A stretch of DNA of 64,000 bases, from the NCBI GenBank assembly GCA_905215385.1, contig CAJMPY010000002.1, positions 1 through 64,000 of the forward strand, written 5' to 3'. Source of the DNA: an uncultured bacterium (GTDB lineage: Bacteria > Actinomycetota > Coriobacteriia > Coriobacteriales > Coriobacteriaceae). Below, in pieces: positions 25,525 to 33,772 of the stretch. Positions within the stretch are counted from its first letter, which is position 1. Each line of letters begins with the position of its first letter. Position numbers and translations under genes: made by a program. The notes below the pieces were generated by a model. It saw nothing but the letters and a program-made list of their open reading frames with translations, was not told where the DNA came from and ran no database searches.

Positions 25525-25577
25525 ATGCCAATCAAAAAGTGTGATAGAACATTGCTAACAAACTTTTTGTTTGGCAT
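25525..25577. promoter_or_regulatory. 16-bp inverted repeat in the regulator/ygeX control region
   Basis: ATGCCAATCAAAAAGT (25525-25540) and ACTTTTTGTTTGGCAT (25562-25577) are inverted repeats with one mismatch, 21 bases apart. The centre-to-centre distance is about 37 bases. Lying between two divergent genes, one for a regulator, it is a strong operator candidate. Confidence 0.6.
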
Positions 25578-25663
25578 CCACATAAAAGTTCAGCCGTGTG
25601 AATGGGATCGGGCTGAAACGCGTATGCGGGGGCCGGCAAGAGAGGACTTAAGGAGTTCACCGT

Positions 25664-26878
25664 ATGGCCGATAAGATCCAGTGGGCGGGCAACACGATGC
25701 CCAAGAGCGATGACAAGCACTTGGGAATCATGAGCCTCGACCACGTGAAGAAGGCCCGCGCCTTCCACCAGTCGTTCCCCCAATATACCGTCACTCCGCT
25801 TGCCCGCCTGGATGGTCAGGCTGCGCGCCTGGGCCTTTCCAACCTGTGCGTTAAGGACGAGAGCTATCGCTTTGGCCTCAACGCCTTTAAGGTCCTGGGC
25901 GGTTCGTTTGCCATGGCCAACTACATTGCCGACGAGACCGGCAAGGACGTTGCCGACTGCACCTTCGATTACCTGACCTCCGATCAGCTGGCCGAGGACT
26001 TTGGCCAGGCCACCTTCTTTACCGCCACCGACGGCAACCATGGCCGCGGCGTGGCGTGGGCTGCCAACAAGCTGGGCCAGAAGGCCGTCGTGCACATGCC
26101 CAAGGGTTCCACCAAGCCCCGCTTTGATAACATCGCCGCCGAGGGCGCCACGGTGACCATCGAAGAGGTCAACTACGACGAGTGCGTGCGCATGGCCGCC
26201 GCCGAGGCTGACGCCTGCGAGCGCGGCGTCATCGTTCAGGACACCGCCTGGGAGGGCTACGAGAAAATCCCGTCTTGGATCATGGAGGGCTACGGCACCA
26301 TGGCTTCCGAGGCTGCCGAGCAGCTGCGCGAGATGGCCATCAACCGCCCGACGCACGTGTTTGTCCAGGCTGGCGTGGGTTCGCTCGCCGGCGCCGTGGT
26401 GGGCTACTTTACCAACCTGTATCCCGATAACCCGCCCACCTTTGTCGTGGTTGAGTGCGCGCCTGCCGCCTGCCTGTACAAGGGCGCTGCCGCCGGCGAC
26501 GGAGATCCGCGCATCGTGGACGGTGACATGCCCTCCATCATGGCCGGCCTGTGCTGCGGCGAGCCCAACATCCTTGGCTGGGATATCCTGCGCAACCACA
26601 CCACCGCCTTCGTGTCCTGCCCCGACTGGGTCACCGCTCGCGGCATGCGCACCCTGGGCGCTCCCGAGAAGGGCGACCCGCGCGTCATCTCCGGCGAGTC
26701 CGGCGCTGTGACCACCGGCCTGGTCGAGACCCTCATGCTCGACCCCGAGTACGCCGAGCTCAAGGAGCTCATCGGCCTGGACAAGACGAGCTCCGTGCTC
26801 TGCTTCTCCACGGAAGGTGACACGGACCCGGATCAGTACCGTCGCATCGTCTGGGAGGGCGAGTACCCCACTTGCTAG
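25664..26878 (+). CDS. ygeX: 2,3-diaminopropionate ammonia-lyase
   Basis: A 404-residue fold-type II PLP enzyme. Lys76 in GLNAFKVLGG is the Schiff-base lysine, TDGNHGRG at 122-129 and the phosphate-binding GVGSLAG at 237-243 complete the cofactor site. It converts 2,3-diaminopropionate to pyruvate and two ammonia, through 2-aminoacrylate. The ATG follows AAGGAG. In anaerobic urate degraders this step yields the central-metabolism product. It begins part B of the purine cluster, divergent from a YheO-type regulator. Confidence 0.94.
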   Translation: MADKIQWAGNTMPKSDDKHLGIMSLDHVKKARAFHQSFPQYTVTPLARLDGQAARLGLSNLCVKDESYRFGLNAFKVLGGSFAMANYIADETGKDVADCTFDYLTSDQLAEDFGQATFFTATDGNHGRGVAWAANKLGQKAVVHMPKGSTKPRFDNIAAEGATVTIEEVNYDECVRMAAAEADACERGVIVQDTAWEGYEKIPSWIMEGYGTMASEAAEQLREMAINRPTHVFVQAGVGSLAGAVVGYFTNLYPDNPPTFVVVECAPAACLYKGAAAGDGDPRIVDGDMPSIMAGLCCGEPNILGWDILRNHTTAFVSCPDWVTARGMRTLGAPEKGDPRVISGESGAVTTGLVETLMLDPEYAELKELIGLDKTSSVLCFSTEGDTDPDQYRRIVWEGEYPTC

Positions 26879-26893
26879 CAGACTGACCTGTCC

Positions 26894-27013
26894 GGGTGGC
26901 GGAGCATATGTTTACTCCGCTGCTCGAACAGTCCTGCGCAAGACGGAAAGCACATTAAGTGCTTTCCTTTGCGTGCGGAACTCGCGACGGAGCAAACATA
27001 TGCTCCGCCACCC
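26894..27013. repeat. 120-bp inverted repeat with nested hairpin between ygeX and ygeY
   Basis: Arms of 26 bp (GGGTGGCGGAGCATATGTTT... at 26894-26919 and its complement at 26988-27013) differ at one position. Inside is a second perfect 9-bp stem, GGAAAGCAC/GTGCTTTCC at 26945-26967. The RNA would form one long cruciform-like structure. No T run follows. It could be a small mobile element of MITE type, an mRNA-processing site, or an attenuator. Confidence 0.8.
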
Positions 27014-27117
27014 TACGTTTACTTGCTTGCCGGGTGCTCGACCTCACGCTGCTTGGCACAAGTGATCTATCTGAGATATCTACCTGTAGGTAAACCCTTG
27101 TAGAAAGGTTGACTGTT

Positions 27118-28503
27118 ATGACTAAAGAACTCGATTTTGATGCCATTAAGGCTGCGGCTGAGTCTCATCGTGCTGATATGACGCGTTTTCTTCGCGCAAT
27201 GATTAGCCACCCCTCTGAGTCCTGCGAGGAGGGCGAGGTTGTCGCTTGCATCAAGGCCGAGATGGAGAGCCTTGGCTATGACGAGGTCAAGGTCGACGGC
27301 CTGGGCAACGTTATGGGCTTTATGGGCGAGGGCGACAAGATCATCGCCATCGACTCTCACATCGACACCGTCGGCATCGGCAACATCGAGAACTGGGATG
27401 CCGATCCCTATGAGGGCTACGAGACCGACGAGATCATCTACGGCCGCGGCGGCTCCGACCAGGAGGGCGGCATGGCTTCTGCTACCTACGCTGCCAAGAT
27501 GATGAAGGACATGGGCCTCATCCCCGAGGGCTACAAGATCATGGTCGTCGGCACCGTCCAGGAAGAGGACTGCGACGGCATGTGCTGGCAGTACATCTAC
27601 AACAAGGACGGCATTAAGCCCGAGTTCGTCATTTCCACTGAGCCCACCGACGGCGGCATCTATCGCGGTCACCGCGGCCGCATGGAGATCCGCGTCGACG
27701 TTCACGGCACCTCCTGCCACGGTTCCGCTCCCGACCGCGGCGACAACGCCATCTACAAGATGGCCGACATCATCGCCGACGTCCGCGCCCTCAACAACAA
27801 CGGCTGCGACGAGTCGACCGACATCAAGGGCCTCGTCAAGATGCTCGACCCCAAGTACAACCCCGAGCACTTTGAGGACGCCCGCTTCCTGGGCCGCGGC
27901 ACCTGCACCGTCAGCCAGATCTTCTACACCAGCCCCAGCCGCTGCGCTGTCGCTGACTCCTGCGCCATCTCCATCGACCGTCGCATGACCGCCGGCGAGA
28001 CCTGGGAGTCCTGCCTGGACGAGATCCGCAACCTGCCGGCCGCCAAGAAGTACGGCGACGACGTGAAGGTCTCCATGTACATGTACGACCGTCCGTCCTG
28101 GACCGGCGAGGTCTACGAGACCGAGGCTTACTTCCCCACGTGGATCAACAAGGAGACCGCTCCGCACGTCAAGGCCCTCGTCGACGCCCACAAGGCCATG
28201 TTCGGTGACGAGCGCATCGGCTGCGAGCCCAGCATGGACAAGCGCACCGGTCGTCCGCTGTGCGACAAGTGGACCTTCTCCACGAACTGCGTTTCCATCC
28301 AGGGCCGCTATGGCATCCCCTGCGTCGGCTTTGGCCCGGGTGCCGAGTCTCAGGCTCACGCTCCCAACGAGGTCACCTACAAGGACGACCTGGTCACCGC
28401 TGCCGCCATGTATGTGGCTGCCCTGAACCTCTACGATCCGAGCCAGGCCGATGGCGACGCTACCGTGTTCCGCGCCGGTCTGACCAACAACAAGATCGAT
28501 TAG
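27118..28503 (+). CDS. ygeY: YgeY-type selenium-metabolism-linked M20-like hydrolase
   Basis: A 461-residue binuclear-metal hydrolase of the M20/ArgE type. Metal ligands are visible as His81 and Asp83 (DSHIDTVG), Asp114 (GGSDQEGG), the Glu149-Glu150 pair (VQEEDCDG), and a C-terminal His in SQAHAPNE. The ATG at 27118 is preferred to the TTG 9 bases upstream. YgeY family members travel with ygeX and xdhD and are proposed to cleave an amide in the purine ring-opened intermediate. A hairpin follows the stop. Confidence 0.92.
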   Translation: MTKELDFDAIKAAAESHRADMTRFLRAMISHPSESCEEGEVVACIKAEMESLGYDEVKVDGLGNVMGFMGEGDKIIAIDSHIDTVGIGNIENWDADPYEGYETDEIIYGRGGSDQEGGMASATYAAKMMKDMGLIPEGYKIMVVGTVQEEDCDGMCWQYIYNKDGIKPEFVISTEPTDGGIYRGHRGRMEIRVDVHGTSCHGSAPDRGDNAIYKMADIIADVRALNNNGCDESTDIKGLVKMLDPKYNPEHFEDARFLGRGTCTVSQIFYTSPSRCAVADSCAISIDRRMTAGETWESCLDEIRNLPAAKKYGDDVKVSMYMYDRPSWTGEVYETEAYFPTWINKETAPHVKALVDAHKAMFGDERIGCEPSMDKRTGRPLCDKWTFSTNCVSIQGRYGIPCVGFGPGAESQAHAPNEVTYKDDLVTAAAMYVAALNLYDPSQADGDATVFRAGLTNNKID

Positions 28504-28525
28504 TCCCATTCCTCGATCTTGTTGA

Positions 28526-28550
28526 GCCGGGGACAGCTCGTGTCCCCGGC
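28526..28550 (+). terminator. Hairpin after ygeY
   Basis: GCCGGGGACA and TGTCCCCGGC form a perfect 10-bp stem with a 5-base loop, 22 bases after the ygeY stop. It has no T run, so it may be a stabilising 3' structure or a weak terminator; the GGGGACA core is shared with other dispersed elements in the window. Confidence 0.55.
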
Positions 28551-28704
28551 ACCCCCTGTTGACTTGGGGCCCGCGGTCGTTATCTCCCATGCTTCCTCGA
28601 CGGTAGCGGGTCCTCGTCATAGTGCTCTGCATGTTCTAGCCACACGCGCATGCCGGAGCACATCTACTCATTGCAATCGTTTCATCTTTGGAAAGGATAT
28701 TTAC

Positions 28705-29907
28705 ATGGACGCCAAGTTTACCGAGCTCGTCGAGCAGCTGAACGGCCTCGATTTTAAGGGCATGTACGGCAGCGACTTCCTGCACACCTGGGATAAGACC
28801 ACCGATGAGCTCAAGGCGCTCTACATCGTCGCCGACGCCCTGCGCGAGCTGCGCGAGAACAACGTTTCGTCCAAGATCTTCGATTCGGGTCTGGCCGTCT
28901 CCCTGTTCCGTGACAACTCCACCCGTACGCGCTTCTCCTTCTCTAAGGCAGCCAACCTGCTCGGCCTTGAGCTGCAGGACCTGGACGAGAAGAAGTCCCA
29001 GATCGCTCACGGCGAGACCGTCCGCGAGACCGCTACCATGATCTCCTTCATGGCCGACGTCATCGGCATCCGCGACGACATGTACATCGGCAAGGGCGAC
29101 GCCTACATGGCCGAGGTCTCCGAGTCTGTCCAGCAGGCCTACGAGGACGGCGTTCTGGATCACCGTCCCACGCTCATCTCCCTGCAGTCCGACTCCGATC
29201 ACCCCACGCAGTCCTCTGCCGACATGCTCTACCTCATCAACGAGTTTGGCGGTCTTGAGAACCTCAAGGGCAAAAAGGTTGCCGTCACCTGGGCCTACTC
29301 GCCCTCTTACGGCAAGCCGCTGTCCTGCCCGCAGTCGCTGATCAGCCTGCTGCCCCGTTTTGGCATGGACGTCACCTTGGCCCACCCCGAGGGCTACGAC
29401 CTCATGCCCGAGGTCGTCGAGCGCGCCAAGGGTTATGCCGCCGAGTCCGGCACCACCTTTAAGCAGGTCAACACCATGGCCGAGGCCTTCGAGGGCGCCG
29501 ACATCGTGATCCCGAAGAGCTGGGCTCCGTTTGCCGCCATGGAGAAGCGCACCAACCTGTACGCCGAGGGCGACGACGCCGGCATCGCTGCACTCGAGAA
29601 GGAGCTGCTCGCTCAGAACGCCACGCATCAGGATTGGTGCTCTACGACCGAGCTCATGGAGAAGACCGCCAACGGCCAGGACACCATCTTTATGCATCCG
29701 CTGCCCGCCGACATCTCCGGTGTCTCCTGCGAGCACGGCGAGGTCAACGCCGACGTCTTCGATATGCACCGCGTGGGCATGTACAAGGAGGCCAGCTACA
29801 AGCCGTACGCCATCGCAGCCATGATGTTCCTGCAGAAGGTTGCCGATCCCGCCGCTACCCTCAAGGCCCTCGACGAGCGCAACACCGCCCGTTGGTTCCA
29901 GGCCTAA
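28705..29907 (+). CDS. ygeW: YgeW-type knotted carbamoyltransferase
   Basis: A 400-residue member of the aspartate/ornithine carbamoyltransferase superfamily. STRTR at 72-76 binds carbamoyl phosphate and HPLP near residue 330 is the second substrate motif. The length and the EHGEV region match YgeW, whose substrate has been linked to 2,3-diaminopropionate derivatives rather than ornithine. The start is taken at MDAKFTELVEQL with GGAAAGGA upstream. It is separated from ygeY by 201 bases including a hairpin, and ends at a terminator. Confidence 0.92.
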   Translation: MDAKFTELVEQLNGLDFKGMYGSDFLHTWDKTTDELKALYIVADALRELRENNVSSKIFDSGLAVSLFRDNSTRTRFSFSKAANLLGLELQDLDEKKSQIAHGETVRETATMISFMADVIGIRDDMYIGKGDAYMAEVSESVQQAYEDGVLDHRPTLISLQSDSDHPTQSSADMLYLINEFGGLENLKGKKVAVTWAYSPSYGKPLSCPQSLISLLPRFGMDVTLAHPEGYDLMPEVVERAKGYAAESGTTFKQVNTMAEAFEGADIVIPKSWAPFAAMEKRTNLYAEGDDAGIAALEKELLAQNATHQDWCSTTELMEKTANGQDTIFMHPLPADISGVSCEHGEVNADVFDMHRVGMYKEASYKPYAIAAMMFLQKVADPAATLKALDERNTARWFQA

Positions 29908-29930
29908 AGCTGGGTTGAGGTAAGCCATGT

Positions 29931-29969
29931 AAAGGGGGCGCTCTGCCAACCGGCGGGGTGCCCCTTTTT
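29931..29969 (+). terminator. Terminator after ygeW
   Basis: AAAGGGGGC and GCCCCTTTTT bracket a partly paired CTCTGCC/GGCGGGG interior, ending in a T run. It closes the ygeX-ygeY-ygeW group. Confidence 0.78.
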
Positions 29970-30057
29970 GCATCGTGGGCGTGCGGGATAAGCGCTTTCG
30001 ATGTAGATGCCCCGCGACGCGAGTTATGGGTACGATGGTTTCAGGGGAGGTATCGCC

Positions 30058-30672
30058 ATGAAACTTGGTTGCGTCATTATGGCTTCGGGCGAGGGCAAGC
30101 GATTTGGCTCTAACAAGATGCTCGCTGATATCTATGGCGAGCCGCTGATTGCCCGGACCATTGATTCGGTTCCCCGGGGCTTTGACGTTGTGGTTTCGAC
30201 GCGTTGGCCCGAGGTCGCTCAGATTTGTGATGACAAGCATTGCCCGTGCGTGCTGCACGATGGCGAGCTGCGCAGCGAAAGCGTCCGTGCGGGCCTTTCG
30301 TGGGGAGTCGAACGCAACTGGAAAGGTTGCCTCTTTTTGCCGGGCGACCAGCCGCTCGTGAGTTCGGATTCTTTTGAGGCTATGGTTCGTGCATTTGACG
30401 AGCGTGGCCGCAAGCATCCGGTGCGTCTTGCGTGCAACGGTGAGCCTTCGAGCCCGGTGCTCTTTCCGGCGGAACTGTTCGATGCACTTATGTGTCTTGA
30501 GGGTAAGGACGGCGGCGGTTCGATCCTCAAGGACCGTACCGACGTGGTGCTGGTCGAGGCGCGTGCCTACGAGCTGTGGGACGTCGATACCGTCAAGGGA
30601 CAGCGACGCATAACGGAGCATATCGCCGCCTGCTCGTATTTTGATCGCGTGGCCAACTGCATCAATCAATAA
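30058..30672 (+). CDS. MocA-like molybdenum cofactor nucleotidyltransferase (YgfJ family)
   Basis: A 204-residue protein with the nucleotidyltransferase motif ASGEGKRFGSNKM at 9-21 and LPGDQPLVSSD, typical of the MobA/MocA fold. MocA attaches CMP to molybdopterin to give MCD, the cofactor form used by xanthine dehydrogenase-type enzymes; this suits XdhD. The ATG has AGGGGAGG 7 bases upstream. It overlaps closely with the following hydantoinase-like gene, 9 bases apart, so the two are co-transcribed. Confidence 0.85.
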   Translation: MKLGCVIMASGEGKRFGSNKMLADIYGEPLIARTIDSVPRGFDVVVSTRWPEVAQICDDKHCPCVLHDGELRSESVRAGLSWGVERNWKGCLFLPGDQPLVSSDSFEAMVRAFDERGRKHPVRLACNGEPSSPVLFPAELFDALMCLEGKDGGGSILKDRTDVVLVEARAYELWDVDTVKGQRRITEHIAACSYFDRVANCINQ

Positions 30673-30681
30673 GGAGCAATT

Positions 30682-32049
30682 ATGATCATCATCAAAAACG
30701 GCGCACTCGTGACGCCCCAGGGGCTTCGCCGCGCCGATCTTGCCATGGATGGCGATAAGATCGTGCGGATTGCCGCGGCGATTGAGCCGGCCGAGGGCGA
30801 TACCGTCGAGGATGCTGCGGGCTGCTGGGTGTTCCCGGGCTTTATCGATGGGCACACGCACATGCAGTGCTGGACCGGCATGGATTGGACAGCCGATAGC
30901 TTTGAGACCGGCACGCGCGCGGCTGCCTGCGGCGGCACGACGACCATTGTGGACTACGCGACGGCCGATCGCGGCGTGACCATGCCCGATGCCTTGGTCG
31001 AGTGGCATCATCGCGCCGACGGCACCTGCACCGCCAACTATGCCTTCCATATGGCGCTTGCCGAGTGGAATGAGCGCAACCGCGCCGATCTTTCGGCCAT
31101 GCGCGAGGCGGGCGTGTCGTCGTTTAAGACCTACTTTGCCTACGACCATCTGCGCCTGGACGATGCCGAGACGCTCGAGGTGCTGGAGGAGCTCAAGCGC
31201 GTGGGCGGTATCCTGTGCGTGCATTGCGAGAACGGCACGTTGGTCAACGCGCTGCAGAAGCGCGTGTTTGAGCAGGGTATCCACGGGCCCGAGGGCCATG
31301 CGCTCAGCCGTCCGGACGTGTGTGAGGCCGAGGCCGTGAGCCGCCTGCTGTATCTGGCGCACTTGGCCGGGGGCGCTCCGGTCAACGTGGTGCACCTTTC
31401 GACCAAGCTGGGGCTCGAGGCCATTCGCGCTGCCAAAGCGCGCGGGCAGAAGAACATCTATGTCGAGACATGCCCTCAGTATCTGATGCTCGACGACACC
31501 TGCTATCTGGAGCAGGGCGAGGACGGCTTTGCGGGCGCCAAGTACGTGATGAGCCCGCCGCTGCGCCATGCCGGTGACCGTGCCGCGCTGCGCGAGGCGC
31601 TTGTGGCTGGCGAGATCGATACTATTGCGACCGATCATTGCAGCTTTAACCTGCACGGGCAAAAGGACCGAGGACGCGATGATTTCCGCGCGATTCCCAA
31701 CGGCGGGCCCGGCGTGGAGCATCGTCCCGTTGCGATTGCCACGAGCTTTGAGGGACAGCTGGGTCCCGAGGATCTGTGCCGCTTGATGAGCGAGAATCCG
31801 GCGCGCGTTTTTGGCATGTATCCGCGCAAGGGCTGTCTTGCCGAGGGCGCCGATGCCGACGTGTGCGTGTGGGATCCGTGCGCGCGTTGGACGATCAGCG
31901 CCGCGACGCAGCATCAGGCCGTGGACTACACGCCGCTCGAGGGCTTTGAGGCACATGGCCGCGCCAAGGCCGTGTTTGTGAACGGCGTGCTGGCGGCACG
32001 CGACGGCGAGCCCACCGGAGCCCAACCCGGCCGCTACGTGCCCCGCTAA
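30682..32049 (+). CDS. hyuA: Dihydropyrimidinase/hydantoinase family amidohydrolase
   Basis: A 455-residue cyclic amidohydrolase. The first metal motif is GHTHM with His58 and His60, and Lys149 in SFKTYF is at the position of the carbamylated lysine. TDHCSF near residue 316 supplies the last Asp. In E. coli the equivalent gene (ygeZ/hyuA) lies in the same selenium-purine set, and a ring-opening step on a urate-derived product is expected. AAGGAG precedes the ATG. It ends the operon at a pair of overlapping hairpins. Confidence 0.9.
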   Translation: MIIIKNGALVTPQGLRRADLAMDGDKIVRIAAAIEPAEGDTVEDAAGCWVFPGFIDGHTHMQCWTGMDWTADSFETGTRAAACGGTTTIVDYATADRGVTMPDALVEWHHRADGTCTANYAFHMALAEWNERNRADLSAMREAGVSSFKTYFAYDHLRLDDAETLEVLEELKRVGGILCVHCENGTLVNALQKRVFEQGIHGPEGHALSRPDVCEAEAVSRLLYLAHLAGGAPVNVVHLSTKLGLEAIRAAKARGQKNIYVETCPQYLMLDDTCYLEQGEDGFAGAKYVMSPPLRHAGDRAALREALVAGEIDTIATDHCSFNLHGQKDRGRDDFRAIPNGGPGVEHRPVAIATSFEGQLGPEDLCRLMSENPARVFGMYPRKGCLAEGADADVCVWDPCARWTISAATQHQAVDYTPLEGFEAHGRAKAVFVNGVLAARDGEPTGAQPGRYVPR

Positions 32050-32088
32050 CGGGAAGACCGCCGGGGTAGCTAATTTGGGAGATGATTT

Positions 32089-32135
32089 TTTGGGACGGGG
32101 TAGCAAAAAGAGCCCCGTCCCAAATTTGCTACCCC
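32089..32135 (+). terminator. Two overlapping alternative hairpins after hyuA
   Basis: Stem 1: TTTGGGACGGGG (32089-32100) with CCCCGTCCCAAA (32113-32124). Stem 2: GGGGTAGCAAA (32097-32107) with TTTGCTACCCC (32125-32135). Both are perfect and they share bases 32097-32100, so only one full stem can form at a time. This region lies between convergent hyuA and yqeC and reads similarly on both strands. Confidence 0.7.
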
Positions 32136-32866
32136 TGGAGGCTGGTGGCGATGAGGGGGCGGCCGAGGGCTGCCTCGAAGCAATCTGCCATCGTTGGATC
32201 GGCAAGCGTGTCGACTTGGTTGAGCATAATGCGGGCATTGCTGAGGTTCAGCATCTGCAGCTCGGCATTGAGCGCCATAGCGACGCGCTCTGGGGTGGCG
32301 GTGTCGGTGGGCTCGCAGCCGCAGCGCTCGCAGAAGACCTCGGGGCGGTGGACAACCTCGGCGACGGGCTTGCCCAGCCCCGAGGCGCCGACGACCCAGA
32401 CAACGTTTGCCGTGGCGGCGGGAATTACCGGCTCCCAGGCGGCATGTGCCTTGAGCGGGAGTCGCTTGCTGCCATCTGCCTCGGCCAACACATAGTCAAA
32501 GCGCTGCGCCAGCTGGTCGAGCGGCTCGGCGGGGGCGGAGAGCTTGCCTGTCTCCGGGTCCAAGACGCCTGCCTGGCAGATGCTTCCGCGCACAAGGCCC
32601 GCGCAGGCCTCGCAGGTGCAGCCGGGGGCGTGTGAGGCACCTGGCTTCCAAGGCGCGGCGTCCAGGCGACGATTCGACCCGTCCCATGGCACGCCGGCAA
32701 CGGGAAGCATATGCGTGGTGGTACAGAGGAGCACGCGACCGCCAGCGCGCATGAGCTCAAGACCCAGCGTCTTGAGCAAGGTCGACTTGCCGCCGCTGCC
32801 GATAATCGCGGTAATGCCCGGCTCGATCCTGAGCGCCGAGGCAAGATTGCCGCTAACCGTTTCCAT
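32129..32866 (-). CDS. yqeC: Selenium cofactor biosynthesis protein YqeC
   Basis: A 245-residue protein with a P-loop-like GSGGKST at 23-29 close to the N-terminus and cysteines in CTCEACAG and CERCGC. YqeC is one of the marker proteins of selenium-dependent molybdenum hydroxylases and is thought to help install the labile selenium on molybdenum. It is transcribed divergently from yqeB, with a 102-base shared AT-rich control region. Its last bases overlap the hairpin region downstream of hyuA. Confidence 0.9.
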   Translation of the reverse strand: METVSGNLASALRIEPGITAIIGSGGKSTLLKTLGLELMRAGGRVLLCTTTHMLPVAGVPWDGSNRRLDAAPWKPGASHAPGCTCEACAGLVRGSICQAGVLDPETGKLSAPAEPLDQLAQRFDYVLAEADGSKRLPLKAHAAWEPVIPAATANVVWVVGASGLGKPVAEVVHRPEVFCERCGCEPTDTATPERVAMALNAELQMLNLSNARIMLNQVDTLADPTMADCFEAALGRPLIATSLQG

Positions 32867-32968
32867 CTGTTCACCGCCGTATAATACTGTGATAATAAAT
32901 AATCATCAGAGTAGCGGTCGAACCGCTTTTGCTCTGCTCAAACCGTAGCACAGGGAGGTGCCCCGGGA

Positions 32969-33763
32969 ATGCTCGTTTATGTTCGCGGCGCCGGCGATAT
33001 CGCCACGGGCGTCGCCGCTCGCTTGGTGCGCGCCGGCGTTTCGGTCGTTATGGCCGATATCGCGGTTCCCACGTGCATCCGCCGCACAATCTGTTTTTGC
33101 GAGGCCATTCGCCTGGGCGAGGTCGAGGTCGAAGGCACTCGCGCTCGCTTGGCACGGACGCCGGCTGAGGCGCTTGAGATTACCGAGGCTGGAGACGTCG
33201 CCGTTGTGGTGGACCCTCAGGCCAAGATGCTCGGCGAGCTGAAACCCGCGGCTGTGGTCGACGCGATTTTGGCTAAGCGCAACTTGGGCACCACGCGCGA
33301 CATGGCGCCTGCCGTCATCGCTGTGGGGCCGGGCTTTACCGCGCCGGTTGACTGCGACGCCGTGGTCGAGACCATGCGCGGGCATTTTCTCGGCCGTGTC
33401 ATTACCCAAGGTTCGCCCCAGCCCAACACGGGCGTGCCGGGCATTATCGCCGGCTATGGCAAGGAACGTGTTATCCACAGCCCCGCCGCCGGCGTGTTTC
33501 GGTCCGACCGCGCAATCGGCGACATCGTGAGCGCCGGAGACGTGATTGGCTACGCGGGCGATACGCCCATGTGCACGCAGATCGATGGCTGTCTGCGCGG
33601 GCTTTTGGCGAACGGCGTGCAGGTGACTGAGGGCTTTAAATGCGCCGATGTCGACCCGCGCGGCGATGCCAGCTATATCAACTACATTTCGGACAAAGCG
33701 ACGTCGGTCGGCGGCGGCGTGCTCGAGGCACTCGCTATGCTCACCGATGTCTTTAGAGGATAG
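32969..33763 (+). CDS. yqeB: YqeB (EF2563-type) selenium-dependent molybdenum hydroxylase maturation protein
   Basis: A 264-residue protein starting MLVYVRGAGDIATGVAARL, a Rossmann-like opening, followed by the family block VIAVGPGFTAP and PQPNTGVPG. It is the second marker of the labile-selenium Mo hydroxylase system and is required for activity of such enzymes in organisms where it was tested. GGGAGGTG lies upstream of the ATG. It is followed after 9 bases by xdhC. Confidence 0.92.
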   Translation: MLVYVRGAGDIATGVAARLVRAGVSVVMADIAVPTCIRRTICFCEAIRLGEVEVEGTRARLARTPAEALEITEAGDVAVVVDPQAKMLGELKPAAVVDAILAKRNLGTTRDMAPAVIAVGPGFTAPVDCDAVVETMRGHFLGRVITQGSPQPNTGVPGIIAGYGKERVIHSPAAGVFRSDRAIGDIVSAGDVIGYAGDTPMCTQIDGCLRGLLANGVQVTEGFKCADVDPRGDASYINYISDKATSVGGGVLEALAMLTDVFRG

Positions 33764-33772
33764 AAGGCGGCA

